Below are positions 31,963 through 38,151 of a stretch of 38,151 bases of DNA, one piece after another. The translations under genes and the position numbers were made by a program. Source of the DNA: Bacteroidota bacterium (GTDB lineage: Bacteria > Bacteroidota > Bacteroidia > B-17B0 > Aurantibacillaceae); NCBI GenBank assembly GCA_013816615.1, contig JACDED010000027.1, positions 1-38,151 on the forward strand, read 5' to 3'. The notes below the pieces were generated by a model. The model was not told the origin of the DNA. It ran no database searches and saw nothing but the letters and a program-made list of their open reading frames with translations. Position 1 is the stretch's first letter. Each line of letters starts with the position of its first letter.

Positions 31963-33225
31963 TTAACCCTCATCTGTTTTCTTCACTTTTTCTTTCTTCG
32001 TTTTTTCTTTTTCTTTTGCAGGAAGAATGAGCGTATAACCTAAGCGTTTTTTCACTGTACTTCCTGTGTCATTATAATCGAAATATTGTAAACGGTATTT
32101 AAAATCCAATACGGTTTGGTATTCCATAGCGATCTCAACAAAAAGCGAAAGCCTGTCTTCAAACGTAACGGTGCCAATAGTTTTAGGGAATTTATAATCC
32201 ATTAAATATTCAAAAAGATTAGCTTTTGTTTGAACTAAAAAACGCTCCACTAATTTTTCGGTATCTAATTTTATTTGTTGTTCTAATCCTTTGTCTTTAA
32301 AGTTGCCTGCCATTTTACCGGCAATACCGCGCACCATTAAACGGGTAAGCTTGTATTTTTCGGCAATACGTTTACACAACACATGTCCATCGTCGGTGAA
32401 TAAAAAGTCAACCGCAATTTTTGTTTTTGGCGTTTTGTGTCCGTTATGTTTAAGCGTATTTATATTCTGTACAATTTCTTTGAAGTTGGTTTTGTAGTAA
32501 AGAGAACCGTGTTCTTTGATCTCTTTTAAGCGTTGCGCTTTTTTGTAAACATCTATCTGGAACTGGATCTTGTTAATGAAATCGGTAATATCTGTTTGGA
32601 TCTCGATCAAATAATCGAGGTTCTCAATTAAGCTTACTTTCAACGCAGAAACAATTCCGTAAAGCTCCGAATCGTTAGTTAAGCTAAACAGTGAGCGCGT
32701 ATCTTCAACAACATCACCTGTTCTTTTAATGAACTCGATAATGGTGTCACGCTTTTCCCTGTAATCTTCAAGCTTTTGTAATTTAATGCGGTAGTTACTT
32801 TCGTTCTTGTAAGTATCATCTACATTCTTCTGAAGCTTAATGATCTCGCGGGTTAACGTGGCGTTTATACGTTTTAAATATTTTTTAATGCTGCGTAAGA
32901 AGCGCATTTCGCGGGCTTCCTGGTAAAAGCGGATATAACGGTTAAGTTCGTTAATGTAATCGTTAATGAAGCCTGGCGTAACTTCACCGATCTCCATAAA
33001 ATCTTCGAACATGGCTACCACTGCGTCGTTAAGACTAACAATGTTTTCATATTCGTAAATAAGATCGAGTGATTTTAATTTTTGATATTGTTCAGCCGAA
33101 ATATCTTCGCGCGATAATAATTCGTTAACCGTAATATTATCACGATTAGCAAATAGAAATTCTACAACTCCGCGCTGGTGGTAGAGTTGAGAGAGAATAT
33201 CATTAACATTGACCTGTAGTGCCAT
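31963..33225 (-). CDS. MksF/JetA-like kleisin subunit
   Basis: A 420-residue soluble protein, the first gene of the operon. Residues 1-60 look like a small winged helix (ILSQLYHQRGVVEFLFANRD...VNELLSREDIS). A long helical bundle spans about 95-245 (REMRFLRSIKKYLKRINATL; IQTDITDFINKIQFQIDV), and a second mixed domain follows (FLFTDDGHVLCKRIAEKYKLTR), with a Lys-rich tail (KEKEKTKKEKVKK). Organisation and length match MukF/MksF/JetA (DUF3375-like) kleisins, but no diagnostic motif is available to me. A -7-like TATTTTTA lies upstream at about 33247-33254 on the minus strand. Confidence 0.55.
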   Translation of the reverse strand: MALQVNVNDILSQLYHQRGVVEFLFANRDNITVNELLSREDISAEQYQKLKSLDLIYEYENIVSLNDAVVAMFEDFMEIGEVTPGFINDYINELNRYIRFYQEAREMRFLRSIKKYLKRINATLTREIIKLQKNVDDTYKNESNYRIKLQKLEDYREKRDTIIEFIKRTGDVVEDTRSLFSLTNDSELYGIVSALKVSLIENLDYLIEIQTDITDFINKIQFQIDVYKKAQRLKEIKEHGSLYYKTNFKEIVQNINTLKHNGHKTPKTKIAVDFLFTDDGHVLCKRIAEKYKLTRLMVRGIAGKMAGNFKDKGLEQQIKLDTEKLVERFLVQTKANLFEYLMDYKFPKTIGTVTFEDRLSLFVEIAMEYQTVLDFKYRLQYFDYNDTGSTVKKRLGYTLILPAKEKEKTKKEKVKKTDEG

Positions 33226-33369
33226 CTTTATACCTAATTACTAAAAATACGAAGGCTTGGCTGCACGGCGAAATGGCTTTATTAACAAAAAATGCAGTAA
33301 TTAACTTTTCGGCCTGAATAGCTTGATTTTAAAGGCTTTGAGAGCTACTAGCAAAATGGATAAAGTATT

Positions 33370-33400
33370 AACACCTGTTATTAATAATTAACAAGGTGTT
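33370..33400. promoter_or_regulatory. Hairpin/dyad upstream of the mksF-like gene
   Basis: AACACCT + GTTA (33370-33380) faces TAAC + AGGTGTT (33389-33400) with one bulged A (33393) and an 8-nt TTAATAAT spacer: an 11-bp dyad, about 145 bp upstream of the mksF-like start. There is no T-run, so an operator or a replication-type structure is more likely than a terminator. Function unproven. Confidence 0.4.
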
Positions 33401-33448
33401 GATAACCCTTGCTATTCTAACCACAGAGGCACTGTGAGTTTATTTTTT

Positions 33449-33470
33449 AACCACATAGAAACATAGAAAA
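33449..33470. repeat. Second copy of the ACATAGAAACATAG phrase
   Basis: Positions 33449-33470 match 1438-1459 at 21 of 22 bases, the only difference being C for A at the fourth base. This is the same phrase as the left arm of the 1438-1600 element, here without a right arm. It confirms that the phrase is dispersed in this genome. Confidence 0.7.
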
Positions 33471-33480
33471 ATTATTCAAT

Positions 33481-33601
33481 TCTCCTCCCTCCCCCCTTCG
33501 GGTACTCCCTCAAGAGGGAGACACTTTGTGTAGTAAACCGAAAAAAATAGGTGTATAGTTTGTCCTCCTTCGGAGGAGGTGCCCGAAGGGCGGAGGAGGG
33601 A
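33481..33601. repeat. GC-rich inverted element with CCCTTCGGG arms
   Basis: The left arm 33481-33522 (TCCTCCCTCCCCCCTTCGGG...) and right arm 33562-33601 (...GCCCGAAGGGCGGAGGAGGG) are inverted imperfect copies. Each inner end has its own hairpin: CTCCCT/AGGGAG (33507-33522 area) and TCCTCC/GGAGGA (33563-33577). The C+G content stands out against the A/T-rich gap. With 33370-33400 and 33449-33470 it makes the 391-bp gap between the mksF-like and glycosyltransferase genes entirely repeat-filled; no gene was seen. Confidence 0.6.
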
Positions 33602-33616
33602 TGACGCTAATTTAAT

Positions 33617-34747
33617 TTATGATGACGTGTAGAGATTTAAAAGCACTCTGATAAACTCCGTCCATTCGTATTTCTTTTTTTCAACGCGAACGTTTTGCGT
33701 AAACTCTGCTTCTTTATTCTGAGAGAAATAATCAATGATCTTTTCCGAAATTTTTGGAACTGAAGTTTCAACTACATAACCGCATTTATTATCCGGAACA
33801 ATTTCTGCCAGTCCTCCAACATTTGTAACCAACATTGGTTTCTCGTAAAAATAGCCAACCATGGTTACGCCACTGTTGGTGGCATTTCTGTAGGTTTGTG
33901 CTACTAAATTGCTGGCGCAAAAATAATAACGCACATCTTCGTTCGCAATAAATTTATCATGTAAAATTACCTGGCCTTTTAAATTTAATTTTTGAATGAG
34001 ATCTAAATACGGTTGTTTGTCTTCGTAAAATTCTCCTGCAATTAATAATTTAATATTTTGTTTTTTTATTTCAGGATGTGCCATGGCTTCCATTAAAATA
34101 TCCAAACCTTTGTAATGGCGGATCAATCCAAAAAATAAAATGATCTTATCGTTTGCATTTAAATTTAATTTCTTCCTAGCATCTTCCATCGAAACGCTTG
34201 CGCCGTAGGTTTCATACATTGGGTGGGGCGAGTAGGCTTTATTTTTTGTAGCAGAGAATTTTGAGATATCGTTCAACACCGTTTTGCTCATGGCTATAAA
34301 ACCATCACAACTATTCACGAAATATCTTGTGAAAGGTTTATCGCCAAAACGTTTTTCGTGTGGGATAATATTATCTGTTAGCGCTAATACTTTTGTTTTT
34401 GATCTTACTAGTCTTGCAATAGTTCCCAAGCTTGGGCCAAAGAATGGCAACCAGTAACGGAATAAAATAAAATCGGGTTTTTCTTTTTTAATAAAGCGGG
34501 CTACTTTAAACCAGTTAAAAGGATTAACCGTGTTTATTAACGTATGGATCTTTATTCCCGCAGGTGCTTGTCCGCTGGTTTCAAACTGGGAAGAACCAGG
34601 AAATAAAAAATTTGGATATTGTAATGAGTAAGAAATTATTTGTGAATCGTGCCCGGCCTTATTTAATTCAGCGCACAAATTCTCGTTAAATTGCGCAGGG
34701 CCTCCACGAAGCGGGTAGGCGGGTCCTATGATAAAGATCTTTGGCAA
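33617..34747 (-). CDS. GT4-type (family 1) glycosyltransferase
   Basis: A 376-residue GT-B protein. Its first Rossmann half opens IIGPAYPLRGGPAQFNENL, the donor half has LFFGLIRHYKGLDILMEA, IKLLIAGEFY and the retaining-transferase ending PMLVTNVGGLAEIVPDNKCGYVVE, where the EX7E-like Glu pair would lie. A SNLVAQTYRNATNSGVTMVGYF loop precedes it. It transfers an activated sugar to a lipid or polysaccharide; substrate unknown. It is 40 bp downstream of the unknown gene at 34788 and 11 bp beyond the GC-rich repeat. Confidence 0.88.
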   Translation of the reverse strand: MPKIFIIGPAYPLRGGPAQFNENLCAELNKAGHDSQIISYSLQYPNFLFPGSSQFETSGQAPAGIKIHTLINTVNPFNWFKVARFIKKEKPDFILFRYWLPFFGPSLGTIARLVRSKTKVLALTDNIIPHEKRFGDKPFTRYFVNSCDGFIAMSKTVLNDISKFSATKNKAYSPHPMYETYGASVSMEDARKKLNLNANDKIILFFGLIRHYKGLDILMEAMAHPEIKKQNIKLLIAGEFYEDKQPYLDLIQKLNLKGQVILHDKFIANEDVRYYFCASNLVAQTYRNATNSGVTMVGYFYEKPMLVTNVGGLAEIVPDNKCGYVVETSVPKISEKIIDYFSQNKEAEFTQNVRVEKKKYEWTEFIRVLLNLYTSS

Positions 34748-34787
34748 ACTAAAATTTAATGTTGACTATATTTTTAAAAGTATTGAT

Positions 34788-35507
34788 CTATAAATTAACT
34801 TCGTCATCAAAAGAGCTTAAAGAATTTGATGATGCACTCGAATAACCCAAACGTTTGCCTGTTCTTAAAATACTGCTGCTGGATTTTTCCTGGATCTCGG
34901 CCACTGTTACAGCTTTTACTGAATCAAACGGTGGTGTAAAAAGATCGAAAGTGATAGAATAAATGATTAATTCATTAATGATGTCCAACAATTGTTCTTT
35001 GCTTACAGGCTCGGCACTGAAAGAATTGTATTTATAGCCAATTTGTGTGCGGGTCTCTAAAAAGAATTTTTTCTCGCGATTAATAAATATTCTTGCCACA
35101 AGATAACCAAGATCATTTAAACGGTTGTATTTATAAGAATCGGCAAGGAAATTATATACGCTAATGATACCGCTAAAAGAATTAAGATCGTGCTCTTTAA
35201 TGTAACTTGTTTTATACATGGGATGCGATTTGTCAAACTCAAAAACGTTAGAGTGCATTTGGAAATCCAAAATATCACCGGCCACTTTTAAGTACATATC
35301 CTGCAGACTAACATCTTTGTAATAGATATGTACGCGTTTATCAATGTCAGATATTTGGTTTGATAATTCTTCCGCCCTGGCTTTTAAAATTTCTTTCAGC
35401 TCATTAAAAACAGTAATGGTGTTGGTGTAAACATCCTGCTTCATAACAGATTTTTCTGCCAGTAATTTTAAGATCGTGTCGTTCTGTTTTTTTTCCTGCT
35501 CGTTCAT
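34788..35507 (-). CDS. Conserved-looking hypothetical protein downstream of proS
   Basis: A 239-residue protein that I do not recognise. No signal peptide or membrane segment. Residues 1-60 are a charged, coiled-coil-like helix (EQEKKQNDTILKLLAEKS; LNELKEILKARAEELSNQISDID). A mixed helix/strand middle follows, and a Ser-rich, probably disordered C-terminus (GYSSASSNSLSSFDDEVNL). It starts 11 bases after the proS stop codon on the same strand, so it is probably cotranscribed. A cytosolic or inner-face-of-membrane role is possible. Confidence 0.65.
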   Translation of the reverse strand: MNEQEKKQNDTILKLLAEKSVMKQDVYTNTITVFNELKEILKARAEELSNQISDIDKRVHIYYKDVSLQDMYLKVAGDILDFQMHSNVFEFDKSHPMYKTSYIKEHDLNSFSGIISVYNFLADSYKYNRLNDLGYLVARIFINREKKFFLETRTQIGYKYNSFSAEPVSKEQLLDIINELIIYSITFDLFTPPFDSVKAVTVAEIQEKSSSSILRTGKRLGYSSASSNSLSSFDDEVNL

Positions 35508-35518
35508 GGCAACGTTTT

Positions 35519-36997
35519 TTAATAAGCTCTCGCAAATAAAACTCTTTGTGTGCTTGGGTTACCGCTATAGATACATATACCATTCTCTAGCGGGTTGTTT
35601 AAAGGAATGCAACGAATAGTTGCTTTGGTTTCATTCTTAATTTTTTCTTCAGTTTCAGGAGTTCCATCCCAATGCGCTAATATAAAACCTGTTTTCTCGT
35701 CCAGCACTTTTTTAAACTCTTCGTACGATTCTACTTTATGCGTCATGTTTGTCATGCGCTCCTTAGCTTTATTAAAAAGATTGGTTTGTATATCACGCAA
35801 TAGTTTTTCTACATGCGCTTCTACATCAACCATGTTAATTATTTCCTTGCTTAAAAGATCACGGCGCGCAATTTCAACAGTACCATTGGCAAGATCCCTT
35901 TCGCCAACTGCAATACGCACAGGCGTACCTTTTAATTCGTGCTCGGCAAATTTAAAACCCGGACGTAATGAATCGCGGTTATCATATTTAACAGAAATAT
36001 TTTTTGATTCTAATTTTGCTTTCAATGAAAAAGCAAACTCATTAATTTTAGCCAGGCCTTCCTCTGTTTTGTGAATAGGTACTATAACAACCTGTGTTGG
36101 CGCTAATTTTGGTGGAATTACCAAGCCGTTATTATCGCTGTGGCTCATGATCAAAGCACCCATTAAACGTGTACTAACACCCCAGCTGGTAGCCCAAACA
36201 TAATCCAGTTTACCTTCTTTATTTGCAAATTTTACATCAAATGCTTTGGCAAAATTTTGCCCTAAAAAATGAGAGGTACCAGCCTGTAACGCTTTACCAT
36301 CCTGCATTAAAGCCTCTATTGTATAAGTATCGTCTGCACCTGCAAAACGTTCGTTAGGTGTTTTACAACCTTTAATTACCGGCATGGCCATCCAATTTTC
36401 TACAAAATCGGCATACACTTCCAGCATTTTTTTTGATTCTTCAACTGCTTCTTCTTTTGTTGCATGGGCGGTGTGGCCTTCCTGCCATAAAAATTCGGCA
36501 GTACGCAAAAATAAACGCGTGCGCATTTCCCAACGTACAACATTTGCCCATTGGTTGATCAACAAAGGAAGATCGCGGTAACTCTGGATCCAGCCTTTGT
36601 AAGTATTCCATATAATAGCTTCGCTGGTTGGGCGAACAATTAATTCTTCTTCTAATTTTGCTTCCGGATCAACAATTAATTTGCCGGGATTTTGAGGATC
36701 TGTTTTTAAGCGGTAGTGTGTAACCACTGCGCATTCTTTTGCAAAACCTTCTGCATTTTTTTCTTCAGCTTCAAATAAACTTTTTGGAATAAATAAAGGG
36801 AAGTAAGCATTCACATGCCCTGTATCCTTAAACATTTTATCTAAAGTTTGTTGCATTTTCTCCCAAATGGCATAACCATGGGGTTTAATAACCATGCAAC
36901 CTCTAACAGCACTATGGTCGGCCATATCGGCCTCAACAACAATATCATTGTACCATTTACTATAATCCTGTTCCTGTGGTGTAATAACCTTGCTCAT
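35519..36997 (-). CDS. proS: Prolyl-tRNA synthetase, archaeal/eukaryal-type
   Basis: A 492-residue class II synthetase without the bacterial INS editing insertion. The catalytic core shows motif 1/2 in the [17 protein letters not shown] to [25 protein letters not shown] stretch and motif 3 near [22 protein letters not shown]. An anticodon-binding domain ([13 protein letters not shown]) and the family C-terminal domain ending in FARAY follow. In that C-terminal domain the Cys pairs expected for zinc are largely lost ([10 protein letters not shown] where CG...CE is usual; GICIYSG with Ser for Cys). It charges tRNA-Pro in the cytosol. Confidence 0.93.
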   Translation of the reverse strand: MSKVITPQEQDYSKWYNDIVVEADMADHSAVRGCMVIKPHGYAIWEKMQQTLDKMFKDTGHVNAYFPLFIPKSLFEAEEKNAEGFAKECAVVTHYRLKTDPQNPGKLIVDPEAKLEEELIVRPTSEAIIWNTYKGWIQSYRDLPLLINQWANVVRWEMRTRLFLRTAEFLWQEGHTAHATKEEAVEESKKMLEVYADFVENWMAMPVIKGCKTPNERFAGADDTYTIEALMQDGKALQAGTSHFLGQNFAKAFDVKFANKEGKLDYVWATSWGVSTRLMGALIMSHSDNNGLVIPPKLAPTQVVIVPIHKTEEGLAKINEFAFSLKAKLESKNISVKYDNRDSLRPGFKFAEHELKGTPVRIAVGERDLANGTVEIARRDLLSKEIINMVDVEAHVEKLLRDIQTNLFNKAKERMTNMTHKVESYEEFKKVLDEKTGFILAHWDGTPETEEKIKNETKATIRCIPLNNPLENGICIYSGNPSTQRVLFARAY

Positions 36998-37138
36998 AAA
37001 TCAATTTAGTTCTTCTGCACTTTTAATTGTTTGTAAAATTAACAGCTAAAAAATGCAAATATTTAAAGATGTAACCTTGTTTTTGCGTAAATTTACTTAA
37101 AATCTCCGCAATATTATTAACTATATAAAAAACTTGCG

Positions 37139-38151
37139 ATGAAAAAATTCTTAGTCCCGGTAGCATTTTTTACACTGCTTTTTAGCGGTTGTAAGACTTC
37201 TCAAATTAGTTCTTATTCGGATGATATTTATACCAGCCCGAAAGAAGAAAGACAATTGTCTCGAATTGCTCAAGAGCAAAAAGCAAAAAAAGAAGCAGAG
37301 AAAAAACAACAAGAGGAAGAAGCCGCTTTAGCGCAAAAGGCTAAAGATGATTCTAATCCTTATTATCAGGATCCGCAATACAATTCCGACGATTATTACG
37401 ATTATAAATATGCATCACAAGTGCGTCGTTTTAACAATTCCAATTTAAATATGGGTATTGGTTATTACGATAATTACTATACCAACGCATATATGTATAA
37501 TCAAAATCCATATTGTTACGGTTCCAGTATTTACAGTTCTTATAATTATTGGATGCCTTCTAACCAGTTTAATAATTACAGCAGCGGCTTATCATTCGCG
37601 TTTAGCACGGGTAATTATTATGGTAATAGTGGTTACGGATATGGTTACGGATATGGTTATGGCGGCGGATACGGTGGTGGTTACTACGGCTGCAATAATC
37701 CTTATTGGGGTAATCCTTATTACAGTTATAATAATCCTTATTTCAATCCGTATTATGGTTATGGATACAATCCATATTATGCGGGCTACATGAATGGTTA
37801 TAACAATGGCTTTTATAATGGTTCAAACTGGGGATATTACAACAGTTATGATGTTAACAGTTCTTATAGCCAGGCAAGTTATGGTCCAAGAGGCAGTAAC
37901 GGTGGTGGTAACGGACAGCGTGCAACCAACCCGGGAATGAATATTCCTGATGGAATGAGCGAACGTAATAAATTTGTGAATGCTGTTAATATTAAACAGG
38001 AAACAACTCCTAAGTTCACAGAGGTTCCTCGTAAAAAAACAACATCAGTTACTTCTGAAACTTATAACGGAAATGTAAATTTAAATTCAGGTACATCTTC
38101 AACTCCCCGAAATGGAAATATGAGTACTGAGAATTATCCTAATAACAATAC
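37139..38151 (+). CDS. Partial Tyr/Gly/Asn-rich lipoprotein (continues past the window)
   Basis: ATG at 37139 opens a frame of 337 codons that has not stopped at the window end. A lipoprotein signal peptide (MKKFLVPVAFFTLLFSGC) puts the lipidated cysteine at residue 18, followed by Lys. Next is a charged helical segment of Lys/Glu/Gln (about 38-70), then long low-complexity stretches rich in Tyr, Gly and Asn (YGYGYGYGYGGGYGGGYYG around 170-190; NPYYSYNNPYF). A Ser/Asn/Thr-rich region follows. The 37458-37793 frame on this strand is a shadow of it. Likely a surface or periplasmic protein; function unknown. Confidence 0.75.
   Translation, partial: MKKFLVPVAFFTLLFSGCKTSQISSYSDDIYTSPKEERQLSRIAQEQKAKKEAEKKQQEEEAALAQKAKDDSNPYYQDPQYNSDDYYDYKYASQVRRFNNSNLNMGIGYYDNYYTNAYMYNQNPYCYGSSIYSSYNYWMPSNQFNNYSSGLSFAFSTGNYYGNSGYGYGYGYGYGGGYGGGYYGCNNPYWGNPYYSYNNPYFNPYYGYGYNPYYAGYMNGYNNGFYNGSNWGYYNSYDVNSSYSQASYGPRGSNGGGNGQRATNPGMNIPDGMSERNKFVNAVNIKQETTPKFTEVPRKKTTSVTSETYNGNVNLNSGTSSTPRNGNMSTENYPNNN

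Noticed and set aside
27278-33616. A JetD/MksG nuclease gene completing a Wadjet operon
   Set aside because: No frame of suitable length is left at either end: a terminator and methyltransferase lie downstream and repeats plus a glycosyltransferase upstream.
37458-37793. 111-codon open frame on the plus strand (Ile/Val/Thr-rich)
   Set aside because: It is an out-of-frame reading of the Tyr/Gly-rich lipoprotein gene at 37139, which has a real signal peptide and lipobox.

Overview
The window looks like a chromosomal segment of a Bacteroidota bacterium. The evidence is two secreted proteins with C-terminal type IX secretion (T9SS) sorting domains, a PorT-like barrel and a DUF3078 protein, A-rich leaders without Shine-Dalgarno sequences, promoters of the Bacteroidota form (TTG, 19-20 nt, TAnnTTTG), an archaeal-type ProRS, and an S16 protein with a long tail. 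MqnE points to menaquinone made through futalosine, which fits Cytophagales/Chitinophagales/Sphingobacteriales-like lineages better than typical Bacteroidales; that placement is inference. No tRNA, rRNA, CRISPR array, transposase, integrase or phage gene was seen.

Layout. 1-5.9 kb, minus strand: ubiX overlapping a PorT-like barrel gene, DUF3078 and mqnE in tandem, then an RlmI-type rRNA methyltransferase one base after an alkyladenine glycosylase. 6-7.3 kb, plus: a MaoC/PhaJ-type hydratase and a PhaB-type reductase. 7.4-8.9 kb: a double universal stress protein and rpsP, read from back-to-back promoters. 8.9-14.3 kb, plus: BadF-type sugar kinase, a membrane-fused spermidine-synthase-like protein, a lipoprotein, a T9SS cargo protein and a possible 36-residue membrane peptide. 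14.3-19.1 kb, minus: a TPR/histidine kinase/receiver/AraC one-protein signalling system behind a T9SS-exported NodB-type deacetylase. 19.2-21.4 kb, plus: a phospholipase-D/cardiolipin-synthase-like gene translationally coupled to a YdjM-type membrane protein.

21.5-27.3 kb, minus, is an accessory-looking run of short unrelated genes: YwqK/MORN-like, nucleotidyltransferase, an unknown, a GNAT acetyltransferase broken by a stop and a frameshift, VOC, PaiB, a HEPN-like protein and a methyltransferase. Next to it, 27.4-33.2 kb (minus) holds the most interesting locus: three genes whose order, sizes and motifs match MksF-MksE-MksB (JetA-JetB-JetC), an SMC-like condensin of the Wadjet type, with no JetD/MksG nuclease gene beside it. 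33.6-37.0 kb carries a glycosyltransferase, an unknown gene and proS. The window ends in a partial Tyr/Gly/Asn-rich lipoprotein gene on the plus strand.

The non-coding space is unusually full of palindromic or phrase-like repeats. At least seven distinct families occupy almost every gap over 150 bp, including a tandem pair of 59-nt palindromes between the mksE-like and mksB-like genes. They resemble the dispersed intergenic repeats of environmental Bacteroidota, but copy number could not be checked here.
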